Positions 23,853 through 32,974 are shown, numbered from the stretch's first letter. The stretch: 33,499 bases of DNA from Nostoc sp. NOS(2021) (GCF_017115025.1 NZ_JABXKM010000032.1:1-33499), one strand, 5' to 3'. Notes: generated by a model from the letters alone, not told the origin. Made by a program: numbers and translations.

Positions 23853-24542
23853 ATGACAGATAATATTCTTCAACAACAGATTGATTACTATCGCGCTAGA
23901 GCCAACGAATATGATCAGTGGTTCTATAGGAAAGGACGCTACGATCGCGGTACCGAAAACAACCAGCGCTGGTTTAATGAAGTAGCTGTGATCAAAAATA
24001 CATTACACCAAATTGGCGTGGTGGATGATATTTTAGAGTTAGCCTGTGGAACAGGTATCTGGACGCAGGAACTTTTAAGTATCGGTAAAAAAATTACTGC
24101 GATCGATGCCTCTGAAGAAGTGATTACAATTAATCGCTCGAAGTTAAATTCATTGAGTGTTGAATATCACCTCATGGATTTATTTACATGGCAACCTAAC
24201 ACTGAATATGATTTAGTGTTTTTTGCTTTTTGGCTCTCTCATGTGCCGCCAAAATTACTCGATTCATTTTTGACGAAAGTCTATCAATCTGTTCGCCTTG
24301 GTGGACAAGTATTTATCATTGACTCTTCCTTTGAAGCGACATCTACGGCTAACAATCATATCCTTAAAGATGACGGAAACATATATAAAACCCGTAAGTT
24401 AAATGATGGTCAAGAATTTCAGATTGTCAAAATTTTTTATCAGCCTGATGAACTTCAAGTTCAGCTAAATAAAACAGGTTTTCAGATTGAAGTGAAGGTG
24501 ACAGATAACTATTTTATCTATGCACATGGAACAAAGGTTTAA
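23853..24542 (+). CDS. Class I SAM-dependent methyltransferase
   Basis: The 229-aa enzyme shows motif I ILELACGTGIWTQEL (about 60-74), acidic ITAIDASEEVI, motif II-like EYDLVFFAFWLSHVP, and RLGGQVFIIDSS. It uses S-adenosylmethionine to methylate an unknown small molecule. An open frame begins 29 codons earlier (23766) but those codons lie within the MITE-like element, so ATG 23853 (MTDNILQQQIDYYRARANEY) is chosen. It is convergent with another methyltransferase. Confidence 0.92.
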   Translation: MTDNILQQQIDYYRARANEYDQWFYRKGRYDRGTENNQRWFNEVAVIKNTLHQIGVVDDILELACGTGIWTQELLSIGKKITAIDASEEVITINRSKLNSLSVEYHLMDLFTWQPNTEYDLVFFAFWLSHVPPKLLDSFLTKVYQSVRLGGQVFIIDSSFEATSTANNHILKDDGNIYKTRKLNDGQEFQIVKIFYQPDELQVQLNKTGFQIEVKVTDNYFIYAHGTKV

Positions 24543-24620
24543 ATAAAATGAATAGCCGCTTACCTACTCTTAAACTTATCGAAAGCATCTATAGCAATCC
24601 TAAATAATTCGTGAAAAGTT

Positions 24621-24654
24621 AGATCCCCGACAACTTTTACGAAGTCGGGGATCT
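24621..24654. terminator. Bidirectional hairpin between convergent methyltransferase genes
   Basis: A perfect 11-bp stem AGATCCCCGAC/GTCGGGGATCT has a 12-base loop. It sits in the 150-bp gap between two converging genes and resembles a common cyanobacterial GATCCCCGAC repeat. There is no long T-run, so termination is only likely. Confidence 0.6.
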
Positions 24655-24692
24655 GGACACCGATAATTTTCACAAATTTCTTTGAAGTAAGT

Positions 24693-25415
24693 TCACAACC
24701 GCACCTTATACAACTCGAATAATTCCCCTGATTTCTGCGTTACTACTTTAGCACCAGCCGCTTTAATCGTTTTTTCCCACTTAGCCAAAGGTTCTAAAAA
24801 CACCTCAGCCCCCAAATAGGTTTCTAGAACTGCCCAATCTTCCGCTAAAGGCTGTTCTGGGTTGAGGATGTCAAACACAAAATGTCCACCTGGTTTTAAT
24901 ACCCGCTTGACTTCTGCTAGTACAGCATCCCAATATTCGAGTGGAAAATAGCAGCTGAATCCTGTGGCGATCGCAAGATCAAATTGCTCTGATGGATAGT
25001 TTAACTGATGAGCGGCTCCCAACTCAACACCTTTGAATAGCTTAGAATTCAACTGCGGCCCACGGGAATTAAGGGTATCCCGTGCCACATTACTGATTTC
25101 TTGCCCATAAAACAACGCTTGCCAATCCCGCCAAGGATAAATTAAAAAGCTGATACCACAGCCAATATCTATACAGTGCTGGTTCTTTTGAGGTTTAGCA
25201 ATTTCCCAGAAAGGGGAAGCAATTCTCCCTGAGAAACTACCTCCAATCCACTCGCGGAATATCGGCATCGCTTGTACTTCTGTTGGGAGTTCAAAGGTTT
25301 CACCTTGATATTCTCGGTTAAAGCGATAGGCTATTTGGGCTAATCTTTCGTCCCAGTTTGTTGGTTTGGGTGAACTAAAGAGATTTTGGAACTGCGAATC
25401 GGACTTTTTAGACAT
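24693..25415 (-). CDS. Class I SAM-dependent methyltransferase
   Basis: The 240-aa protein has motif I CIDIGCGISFLIYPW at 81-95, YGQEISNVARDTLN as the acidic-loop region, LNYPSEQFDLAIATGFSCYF, and VKRVLKPGGHFVFDILNPEQ, typical of methyltransferases of the UbiE/Coq5-like fold. The N-terminal 75 residues form a helical lid (NWDERLAQIAYRFNREYQGE). The substrate is unknown. It is not close in sequence to its convergent neighbour beyond the shared fold, so the pair is not a recent duplication. Confidence 0.92.
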   Translation of the reverse strand: MSKKSDSQFQNLFSSPKPTNWDERLAQIAYRFNREYQGETFELPTEVQAMPIFREWIGGSFSGRIASPFWEIAKPQKNQHCIDIGCGISFLIYPWRDWQALFYGQEISNVARDTLNSRGPQLNSKLFKGVELGAAHQLNYPSEQFDLAIATGFSCYFPLEYWDAVLAEVKRVLKPGGHFVFDILNPEQPLAEDWAVLETYLGAEVFLEPLAKWEKTIKAAGAKVVTQKSGELFELYKVRL

Positions 25416-25625
25416 TTAGGTTTTTGCTACTCTTTAAGTACTTCAGTCAAGTTATAGTGTAGACAAAGTGCAACCAGTAATTGCAAAATAGCTTACCTGA
25501 ATCCCCACCAAGAATAAAAGGGCTAATAAAGTTTGTTACAGAAGTGTTGAATGTTAAGAAAAAGCCGAGAAATTGCCTTGGGATGTTGTTTAAAATAAGC
25601 TTGGAGTTACTTGCAGATAAACACT

Positions 25626-25952
25626 ATGGCAGAAATTCAGTTGGCGATTGAGGGTAAAGATGCGATCGCAGCAACAGAGGCGCTTTTGGCAATTCCTGGT
25701 ATATCGGGTAACTATAGCGTTAGTTCAGATGCAGCCGAAAGAGAGGGAGTAACAGCAACAGTTGCTACCATCGTTGGTATTGTTGGGGGAGCGATCGCTA
25801 TTGCTGAACAAATCCGCAAGTGGTATCAAGAGTATAAAGCTAAACAGTCTGGTAAAAGAATTGAAAAGGTGTTGATTGTCGGGCGCAATGGTAGGCGATT
25901 GCTTTTGAAGGATGCAACCCTGGAAGAGATTCGCCAAATTTTAGAATCGTAG
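25626..25952 (+). CDS. EACC1-like small component of a CHAT-NTPase conflict system
   Basis: The 108-aa protein has an N-terminal strand-helix unit (MAEIQLAIEGKDAIAATEAL), a Gly/Ala/Ile-rich hydrophobic stretch (about 45-66: ATVATIVGIVGGAIAIAEQI), a basic helix (KWYQEYKAKQ) and a terminal beta-alpha unit (KVLIVGRNGRRLLLKDATLE). This layout matches effector-associated constant component 1, a partner encoded beside NTPase-linked effectors in multicellular bacteria. The similarity is judged by eye. GGAG at 25603 is far from the ATG and nearer an in-frame TTG at 25611, so the start is not certain. The stop lies 57 bp before the CHAT gene, so the two likely form an operon. Confidence 0.78.
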   Translation: MAEIQLAIEGKDAIAATEALLAIPGISGNYSVSSDAAEREGVTATVATIVGIVGGAIAIAEQIRKWYQEYKAKQSGKRIEKVLIVGRNGRRLLLKDATLEEIRQILES

Positions 25953-26009
25953 AGACGGAATTGGGGGTGGTAGACTTGGGGTAAATACTGAAGTCTCAGG
26001 ATTCAGAAC

Positions 26010-29000
26010 GTGCAAACGCTCCACCTCGACCTCAAACCAGTTGATGATAATTACGTAGAGTTACGTTACTTTGTTGATAATCCTAACCAGTATGAGAAGC
26101 GATCGCTCTCTCTAACAGAAGTTGCCGACTTAATTAAGTTGGCTGAGAGAGATTATTACGTTTCGTTTTTCCCAGAGGATTATACGATAACTGGACGGCG
26201 GTTGTATGACTGGTTAGATGGGAGCGATCGCTGGCTGCAACCCTTGCTAGATAAGTATCGGCGTGAAGGGATTGTGTTAGCGATCGCCACAACAGAAAAA
26301 CTCGCCCATCTGCCTTGGGAAGTCCTGCACGATGGTGTTAGCTTTTTGGTTGAGCGAGTCCCGGCTATTGTCCCAGTGCGTTGGGTGTCAGATAGCACGG
26401 TAAAAAAATTGACCATTGAAGGGGAACCAGAAAACCGAGCGTTGCAAGTTTTGTTTATGGCTACTTCGCCCCTAGATGTAAAACCTGTGCTGGATTTTGA
26501 GGGGGAGGAAGCACGGATTTTGGAGGCGACAAAGCGGCAACCTTTAGCGCTGACGGTGGAAGAAAGCGGCTGTTTGTCGGAGTTGGGTTATTTAGTCGAT
26601 GGTTACGACAGCGGTTATTTTGATGTTTTACACTTGACGGGTCATGCTACTTTACAAGATGGGCAACCCCGGTTTATTACAGAAACGGCAACAGGTGAAG
26701 CTAACTATGCCAGTGCTGGAGATATCGCCCAAGAATTACAATTTAGACTGCCTAAACTCATCTTCCTCTCTGGTTGTCGCACTGGACAAGCAGGCAATTC
26801 GGGATCTGTGCCATCAATGGCTGAAGAATTGCTCAAATCGGGTGCAAAAGCGGTTTTGGGTTGGGGTCAAAAGGTTTTAGATTCTGATGCAACAGCCGCA
26901 GCTGCTGCACTATATCAGGAATTGTCAGCCGGAAAACAAATCACTGAAGCTGTTGCTTGTACATACCAAGCATTAATTAAGAATAAGGCGCGGGATTGGC
27001 ATTTATTGCGGCTTTATGCAGCAGGCAATTTACCAAGTTCGTTAGTCACACCTTTACGGACTCGTGGACGGAAACCAGCACCACCGCTTTCTGTTTCTAC
27101 CCAGTTTTTAGATCCTGCGGGTAAGGTGAAAGTCCCGACGCGGGAGAGTTTTGTTGGTCGTCGCCGTCAATTACAAAATTGTTTACGGGTGCTGAGTCAA
27201 TCAACCGATGAGGTTGGAGTGTTGATTCATGGTATGGGCGGTTTGGGTAAAAGTAGTTTAGCAGCTAGGCTTTGCGACAGACTGCCGAATCTTGAGCGCG
27301 TTGTCTGGGTGGGGAGAATCGATGAAGCTAATTTGGTGAATCGCTTGGCGGAAAAGTTGGATGACAACGAACAACGCAAACGCCTACAAAATTACGATGA
27401 AGAATTGAGATATAGGCTGCGGCGAGTTTTCCAGCAGTTGCATGAGCAAGGAAAGCCGTTTTTGTTCGTGCTGGATGACTTTGAAGTGAATTTAGAACCT
27501 CGCGATCAGAGTTATGTCTTGCAATCAGAAGCAGCAGAGGTAATGAAGGCTTTAGTTTGGGCAATTAAAGAAAATTCCACTTCCCACCGCATCATAATTA
27601 CCTGCCGTTACGATTTTGAATTTACTCAGTTGCAGTATTTCCACAAGCAGCCGTTGGATGCACTGCAAGGTGCAGATTTGCAAAAAAAGTGCGATCGCCT
27701 CACAGCCTTTAGTGCTAAATCTCAGGTGGATGAAGCGTTAAAATCGCAGGCGCAGAAGTTGGCGGATGGTAATCCCCGCTTGCTGGAATGGTTGAATAAG
27801 ATTCTGCAAAATACAACTGTTGATGTGGCGGCAATTTTGAATCGGTTGGCAGCAGATCCGGTGGAGTTGCGAGAGCAAGTTTTGGCAAAGGCGTTGCTGG
27901 AACAGATGGATACAACCATGCGGGAGATGTTGTCACGGGGTTTGGTGTTTGAGTTACCAGTACCAAGGGAAGCTTTAACCGCAGTTTGTGACACTATCCC
28001 CAATTTGGAACATTATATTAGTCGAGCAGTGGCGTTGGGACTGTTGGAAGTAAGCCATGATGAGGCGTTACGAGTGCCGCGCATTTTGCCTGTGCAGTTA
28101 GTGGAAGATGGTGAAGTTTTGCATAAGCAAGCGGCTGAGGCGCTGTATCGCCTTTGGTGGGAAGAGGCAGAGAAATCCACAGAAGAACGAGGGTTAGAAA
28201 TTCATCGGCTAGCATACAGAGGTAAAGCAGAAAAAATTGCTATTGATGTTACAACTGTGCTTGCAAGAACATGGATTAATCTCAGCCAATTTCGCCAAGC
28301 AACTAAGATTTGTCAAATTACTTTAAAAATCATCGACAACTATCATATATTTCATCAACTAGCCCGTTCTGAAAAAGAACTTGGTAAAATTGAACCAGCA
28401 CTCAAACACTATCAACAAGCTTTGAGTCAGTGTCCTGTAGAGGATGAAACAACTAAGTCAGCTATTATTCATAATTTGGCAGGAATATATATTCAGCAAG
28501 GTCAAGTTTTAATAGCGATTAATCTTTTTGAACAGTCTTTAGAAATCACGAAACGTCTCGGTAAGTTTAAAGGGCAAGCTGCCACTTTGCACAATTTAGC
28601 AAGTATTTATGCTAACCAGCGACAGTTTGACAAAGCTAATACATATCTACAGCAAGTGATTGAAATAGACGAGCGTCTCGATAATTTACCAAGTAAGGCA
28701 ATAACTCTGAATACCATAGCCACTATCATCTATGCCAATCAGGGTAAACTTGAAGAAGCCATAACATATCTTCAGGAATCATTTAAAATCCATAAACATA
28801 TTGGTAATGTTCAAGCTCAGGTGGTTACTGCGCTTAATCTTGCAACTATCTATCAGAGACAAAATAAGCATAAGGAGGCAATTCTCATTCTTGATGAGAT
28901 TCTTATAATTGAACAAAATAATGGTTATATCCATGAGAAAGCTGCAACATTAAATAGCATTGCATTTATCTACAGTCAACAAGGTCAACTTGACAAAGCA

Positions 29001-29351
29001 ATTGCATATTGGGAGCGATCTTTTGAAATAACAAAAAGCCTCAAAGATGTTAAGGGTCAGGCAACAACACTGACTAATATGGCATTTATCAATGCTAGAC
29101 AGGGTAAAGTTAGAGAAGCAATTACTTTATACGAGCAATTATTGGAACTCCAAGAAAGTATTAATGATATTCCAGGCAAAGCAGCGACAATGGGAATGCT
29201 AGGGCAAGTTTTAGCAAAACAGGGAAAATTTGATACAGCACTTGATTATTTGCAGCAATCCTTGGAGATATTGCAGCGTATCCAATCTCCTGATGCTGAG
29301 GAAGTTAGGCAAATGATAGCGAGAGTGCAAGGTTTAATTCGTAATTCGTAG
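26010..29351 (+). CDS. CHAT protease / NB-ARC-type NTPase / TPR protein
   Basis: The 1113-aa protein has three parts. A CHAT (caspase-like) protease domain spans about 75-345, with catalytic H212 (HLTGHA) and C256 (LSGCRTG). A STAND/NB-ARC-type NTPase spans about 375-610: FVGRRRQLQ, Walker A GMGGLGKSS 408-416, Walker B FLFVLDDFE 484-492, sensor TCRYDF 531-536 and a GNPRLL motif. A helical region leads into about eight TPRs (about 755-1105; e.g. ATLHNLASIYANQRQFDKAN). Such STAND proteins stay inactive until the repeat sensor meets a trigger, then oligomerise and unleash the effector, here proteolysis. The start codon is GTG 26010. An antiviral or cell-suicide role is inferred from the architecture. 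All key residues are intact. Confidence 0.93.
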   Translation: MQTLHLDLKPVDDNYVELRYFVDNPNQYEKRSLSLTEVADLIKLAERDYYVSFFPEDYTITGRRLYDWLDGSDRWLQPLLDKYRREGIVLAIATTEKLAHLPWEVLHDGVSFLVERVPAIVPVRWVSDSTVKKLTIEGEPENRALQVLFMATSPLDVKPVLDFEGEEARILEATKRQPLALTVEESGCLSELGYLVDGYDSGYFDVLHLTGHATLQDGQPRFITETATGEANYASAGDIAQELQFRLPKLIFLSGCRTGQAGNSGSVPSMAEELLKSGAKAVLGWGQKVLDSDATAAAAALYQELSAGKQITEAVACTYQALIKNKARDWHLLRLYAAGNLPSSLVTPLRTRGRKPAPPLSVSTQFLDPAGKVKVPTRESFVGRRRQLQNCLRVLSQSTDEVGVLIHGMGGLGKSSLAARLCDRLPNLERVVWVGRIDEANLVNRLAEKLDDNEQRKRLQNYDEELRYRLRRVFQQLHEQGKPFLFVLDDFEVNLEPRDQSYVLQSEAAEVMKALVWAIKENSTSHRIIITCRYDFEFTQLQYFHKQPLDALQGADLQKKCDRLTAFSAKSQVDEALKSQAQKLADGNPRLLEWLNKILQNTTVDVAAILNRLAADPVELREQVLAKALLEQMDTTMREMLSRGLVFELPVPREALTAVCDTIPNLEHYISRAVALGLLEVSHDEALRVPRILPVQLVEDGEVLHKQAAEALYRLWWEEAEKSTEERGLEIHRLAYRGKAEKIAIDVTTVLARTWINLSQFRQATKICQITLKIIDNYHIFHQLARSEKELGKIEPALKHYQQALSQCPVEDETTKSAIIHNLAGIYIQQGQVLIAINLFEQSLEITKRLGKFKGQAATLHNLASIYANQRQFDKANTYLQQVIEIDERLDNLPSKAITLNTIATIIYANQGKLEEAITYLQESFKIHKHIGNVQAQVVTALNLATIYQRQNKHKEAILILDEILIIEQNNGYIHEKAATLNSIAFIYSQQGQLDKAIAYWERSFEITKSLKDVKGQATTLTNMAFINARQGKVREAITLYEQLLELQESINDIPGKAATMGMLGQVLAKQGKFDTALDYLQQSLEILQRIQSPDAEEVRQMIARVQGLIRNS

Positions 29352-29457
29352 TTCGTAATTAAGAAAGCCAGAATTTAATTGGTCTTTCCAGGTTGGCATC
29401 TGTCGCCTACTTTCAAGAATTGGTATGAGCAATTCGCCTATTTCGCGTTAAGTTTAT

Positions 29458-29721
29458 TTATCCACGAGTCTTTGAACTCCATTAATGAGCCTTTGATACT
29501 CATTAAAGAGGTTCTGAACTCCATTAATGAGTCTTTGAGCTTCATTAAAGAGGTTCTGAACTCCATTAATGAGTCTTTGATACTCATTAAAGAGGCTTTG
29601 AACTCCATTAATGAGCCTTTAATACTCATTCAAGAGGCTTTGAACTCCATTAATGAGCCTTTGAGCTTCATTAAAGAGGCTTTGAACTCCATTAATGAGT
29701 CTTTGATACTCGTTCAGCAGT
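29458..29721. repeat. Tandem array of 6 x 42-bp hairpin units
   Basis: Units begin at 29470, 29512, 29554, 29596, 29638 and 29680, each made of two related 21-mers (CTTTGAACTCCATTAATGAG and CTTTGATACTCATTAAAGAG, each plus one base). Each unit can form TTAATGAGT / loop CTTTGAT / ACTCATTAA or a close variant; 29566-29590 is perfect. The entry sequence TTATCCACGAGTCTTTGA (29458-29475) equals the left side of the hairpin at 12334. The period is a multiple of three, so a 144-codon frame on plus (29379-29813, TTG start) and frames on minus stay open; these look incidental. Nothing else is found in 29352-29950 except a terminator. Confidence 0.88.
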
Positions 29722-29907
29722 ATTTTAGACTTGTGGCTTGGTTGTCGGAGATTGCGATCGCCATAATTCACCCAAAAGCACATCCTAAACCAAAGAATCT
29801 GGATATGCACTAAGCGCTCTGAGACATTCTGCTAGCATTTCCAGTGATTTTCTTTGCCTTCACGCAACCCACAAACATACTGATTTAGCAAACGTAATAT
29901 CCTGATT

Positions 29908-29933
29908 AAAAGGCTCATCTAAATGAGCCTTTT
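29908..29933. terminator. Bidirectional terminator before pirin gene end
   Basis: A perfect 11-bp stem AAAAGGCTCAT/ATGAGCCTTTT with loop CTAA has A-run and T-run on either side, as expected for a Rho-independent terminator that works in both directions. It lies 18 bases past the pirin stop. Confidence 0.75.
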
Positions 29934-29950
29934 AACAGAGAAAGGAGATA

Positions 29951-30667
29951 TTAGCCTAAATCGAAAAGCAAGATTTCGCCGCCGATATTAGTACTAATTT
30001 CTAGCTGTTCTTCGCCGTTGATTTGTACACCATCACCGGCTCTGAGTTCTTCACCATTCAAGTTAACTATGCCTTGGGCTATTTGTAACCAGGCATAACG
30101 ATCGCCTTTGACTTGATAATTAACAACATCACCTGACTGTAAAACAGATGTATATAAATCAACATCTTGGTGAATTGTCACAGCACCATCGCGTCCATCT
30201 TTAGCAGCAATTAACCGGAGTTTGCCTTGCTTTTCTTCCAGAGGAAAAGTTTTTTGTTCATACCTTGGTTTCAACTCTTCTTGATCGGGAAGAATCCAGA
30301 TTTGTAGTAAGTGCAGTGGTTCAGTTGGTGAGGGATTAAATTCGCTGTGGCTGATCCCAGTTCCAGCGCTCATAATCTGTGCATCACCAGGACGAATCAC
30401 CGACCCAGTACCCAAGCTGTCTTTATGTTCTACAGCACCTTCTAAGACATAGGTGAGGATTTCCATGTCACGATGGCTGTGGGTAGGAAATCCAGCACCG
30501 GGGGCGATGCGATCGTCGTTGATTACCCGCAGAGAGCGAAATCCCATGCGGTTGGGATCGTAAAAACTACCGAAGGAAAATGTGTGAAAACTATCGAGCC
30601 AGCCTGTTTGAGCATGACCGCGTGCATTGCGATCGTGAATTAAGTGGGTAATTGTATTTTGAGACAT
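29951..30667 (-). CDS. Pirin family protein (cupin; quercetinase-like)
   Basis: The 238-aa bicupin has the pirin metal ligands in place: H63 and H65 ([17 protein letters not shown]), H107 and E109 (ISHSEFNPS). The opening [20 protein letters not shown] is the family signature. Bacterial pirins often show quercetin 2,3-dioxygenase activity and bind Fe or similar; physiological substrates are unclear. The full family length is present. It is monocistronic on the minus strand, with a terminator directly downstream and a MITE-like element about 125 bp upstream. Confidence 0.95.
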   Translation of the reverse strand: MSQNTITHLIHDRNARGHAQTGWLDSFHTFSFGSFYDPNRMGFRSLRVINDDRIAPGAGFPTHSHRDMEILTYVLEGAVEHKDSLGTGSVIRPGDAQIMSAGTGISHSEFNPSPTEPLHLLQIWILPDQEELKPRYEQKTFPLEEKQGKLRLIAAKDGRDGAVTIHQDVDLYTSVLQSGDVVNYQVKGDRYAWLQIAQGIVNLNGEELRAGDGVQINGEEQLEISTNIGGEILLFDLG

Positions 30668-30793
30668 AAATTTACCTTGTTGTTAATGAGTATTTAGAGA
30701 CGCGATTAATCGCGTCTGTACAAGAGTTAAGAATCAGAATGGAATTAGCATACCTTTTCAGTAACCTACTAATTTCTTCAAGTTGAAGTATTA

Positions 30794-30940
30794 AGGGACT
30801 GACAAGAAATAAATTATCCATCTTGTGGGGTGGGCAGGAAAGCCCGCCCTGAATATGGGACGGGTGTTCGCGTAGCGGCACGTAGTGCGGACACCCATCC
30901 CACAAGAAAATTTGGGATGTTTTTTTATTTGTCAGTCCCT
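30794..30940. mobile_element. MITE-like element, AGGGACTGACA family, copy 2 (147 bp)
   Basis: The ends AGGGACTGACAAGAAATAAA and TTATTTGTCAGTCCCT match copy 1 at 23690-23813. The centre carries a palindromic GGGACGGGTGT...ACACCCATCCC arm with an extra CG-rich insert (about 30862-30886) that copy 1 lacks. It occupies the middle of the 443-bp gap between pirin and dps. Confidence 0.75.
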
Positions 30941-31032
30941 AATCTTGATGTATCACTTGTCAAAGATATTTTTTAATTTCTTGACTTAGTTTTGAACTAT
31001 TTCAATAGTAAGGTATATACATATCAAATGAA

Positions 31033-31059
31033 AAGTACGCACTTAAAAGTGACGTACTT
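31033..31059 (-). terminator. Hairpin downstream of dps
   Basis: AAGTACG and CGTACTT pair around an inner ACTT/AAGT. Read on the minus strand it follows the dps stop by about 50 bases and is followed by TTTTCATTTG, so it is a plausible terminator. Confidence 0.5.
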
Positions 31060-31110
31060 ACCAAAAAGATACTACTAGATTTAAGAAAGGCTACTTGATC
31101 TCAAAAGTGC

Positions 31111-31689
31111 TTATTTTACACCAGCAGCAACAGGTGTCTTTTGAGTTTTAGTAGTACCCGTTTTGCCATTCTCTGCCTTAATTTCTGCTACTTGCAGATG
31201 AGCTTCTAAGAACCAAAGTCGTTTGTCAATGGTGCGGGAAATTTCGGTGTAAAGGTCAGCAGTATCGAGGTCGTCTAATTCATCAGTTTTAGCGATCGCT
31301 TCCCGGAGATGTTTAGCATAGGATGCAAAGCGATCTGCCAACGCTGTCACATGGTCTTTGCCATCCAAAATATCTAAGGGGTATTCTGGCAGGATCGAAT
31401 TACTAGCTGCGGCGCGAACTGTTCCGAAAGCGTATCCGCCTAAAGCTGTGACGCGTTCAGCTACCATATCGACGTACTCTTCCAATTCCCCAGCAATTTC
31501 ATCAAATAATAGATGTAGCTGGTAGAAGTCAGTTCCTTTAACATTCCAGTGCGCTTGCTTTGCTTGGGTTTTCAGATCCGAAGTAGCTGCCAAGGTTTGG
31601 TTGAGAAGTACGACAATTTGCACTCGCGCTTCAGCGGGAATGTCAATGCGGGTCGGGAACAGACGTGATGAAATGGTGTTGTCGCTCAT
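31111..31689 (-). CDS. dps: Dps family ferritin-like DNA-protection protein
   Basis: The 192-aa protein forms a four-helix bundle that assembles as a dodecamer, oxidising Fe(II) with hydrogen peroxide and storing the iron. The inter-subunit ferroxidase residues are all present: H47 (AHWNV), H59, D63, D74 and E78 (LHLLFDEIAGELEEYVDMVA). A Lys/Thr-rich C-terminal tail (GKTGTTKTQKTPVAAGVK) extends about 15 residues beyond the core and could contact DNA. Heterocystous cyanobacteria keep several Dps paralogues with different metal preference; this is one with the typical His-type site. It is monocistronic. Confidence 0.96.
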   Translation of the reverse strand: MSDNTISSRLFPTRIDIPAEARVQIVVLLNQTLAATSDLKTQAKQAHWNVKGTDFYQLHLLFDEIAGELEEYVDMVAERVTALGGYAFGTVRAAASNSILPEYPLDILDGKDHVTALADRFASYAKHLREAIAKTDELDDLDTADLYTEISRTIDKRLWFLEAHLQVAEIKAENGKTGTTKTQKTPVAAGVK

Positions 31690-31803
31690 AGTTCTACTTA
31701 ATGCCTTTTACAACTAACTTTACATATTTTGATTGGCTGTGCGAAACTCTCTGACGATGGATTGAATTAAGGGCTGAATGTGTTACTATTTATGACTATT
31801 AGT

Positions 31804-32856
31804 TCAGATACGATGGTTTTCTATGGTATTGAATGTACCACCGAAAAGGCGATCGCGAATATCATCATTCTGCAAAAAGTCGTGCGGAAAACCCAGTTCA
31901 ATTTGACTCACTTCATCTAACCGTTGCAAATGTTCTGGCGAGAGGCGGATATCTAAAGAAGCTAAGTTATCTTGAAATTGCGTTAATTTACGTGCGCCAA
32001 TGATTGGAATAATCACGCCACTTTGAGCGCGTAACCAAGCTAATGCTATTTGTGAAGGTGTGTGTCCAATTTCTGTTGCAACTTCACTGACAACTTGAGC
32101 GATCGCTAAATTCCGTTCTGAAATAGTTCCAAACATTGCATTTGCAAATCGCCCCTGTTCGCTACCCTCTTGAAGAGGCTGATTATACTTGCCTGTCAGC
32201 ACTCCACCACCCAAGGGAGACCACGGCGTTACTGCTAAATCAAAAGCTTTCGCCATCGGTAGCAAGTCTCGTTCTGGTGTTCGCTGAATCAAACTATACT
32301 CAACTTGCAGGGCAACAAACTGCGTCCATCCTTGGTATTGGGCGATGGTATTTGCTTGGGAAACAATCCAAGCAGGGGTATCAGAAATGCCGATGTAAAG
32401 TACTTTACCTTGACGGACTAGATCATCAAGCGATCGCAAAACTTCTTCAATAGGTGTTGTAAAATCCCAAGCGTGCAACCAGAATAAATCAATGTAATCG
32501 GTCTTGAGCCGTTTCAGGCTACCTTCTAAAGACTGAATTAAATTCTTGCGATGGTTTCCACTGGCGTTAGGATCGCCCTTGTTGTCGCTCACCTGTAAAG
32601 GAAAGGAATATTTTGTTGCAATTACAAAGCGTTCGCGTTGTTTAGCGATCAACTCACCAACAATTTTTTCACTGCTACCATTGGTGTAACCGTTGGCGGT
32701 GTCAATGAAATTGCCCCCTGCTTCTACATAGCTATCAAAGATTTTACGACTTTCGTCAACAGATGCACCCCAACCCCAATCTTCACCAAAGGTCATGGTT
32801 CCCAAGGAGAGTTCAGAGACTCTTAACCCGCTTTTGCCCAAGAGTTTATATCTCAT
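31804..32856 (-). CDS. Aldo/keto reductase
   Basis: The 350-aa enzyme has the (beta/alpha)8 aldo/keto reductase tetrad D52, Y57 (DTANGYTNGSSE), K82 (IATKYSF) and H128 (LFWLHAWD). It also has the C-terminal NADPH-binding stretch (IIPIIGARKLTQFQDNLASL). It belongs with the bacterial group of general AKRs that reduce aldehydes or ketones with NADPH; the substrate is unknown. The frame is open 17 codons further upstream, but MRYKLLGKSGLRVSELSLGT at 32856 is the family start. It is monocistronic, with a HIP1 repeat array about 120 bp upstream. Confidence 0.95.
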   Translation of the reverse strand: MRYKLLGKSGLRVSELSLGTMTFGEDWGWGASVDESRKIFDSYVEAGGNFIDTANGYTNGSSEKIVGELIAKQRERFVIATKYSFPLQVSDNKGDPNASGNHRKNLIQSLEGSLKRLKTDYIDLFWLHAWDFTTPIEEVLRSLDDLVRQGKVLYIGISDTPAWIVSQANTIAQYQGWTQFVALQVEYSLIQRTPERDLLPMAKAFDLAVTPWSPLGGGVLTGKYNQPLQEGSEQGRFANAMFGTISERNLAIAQVVSEVATEIGHTPSQIALAWLRAQSGVIIPIIGARKLTQFQDNLASLDIRLSPEHLQRLDEVSQIELGFPHDFLQNDDIRDRLFGGTFNTIENHRI

Positions 32857-32974
32857 GAATATTTTCTCACTAATGAAAAAACTAAGCAAATACCATTCCA
32901 AAAGCATGATAACTGGAAACCAGGCGCGATGTTTAAGGACAAGCCCTTTAGTATTTGTATTGTCGTCCTATTTA

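Noticed and set aside
29470..29721. CRISPR array
   Set aside because: Units of 42 bp follow each other without unique spacers and vary within the unit; no cas gene is near. It is a tandem hairpin array.
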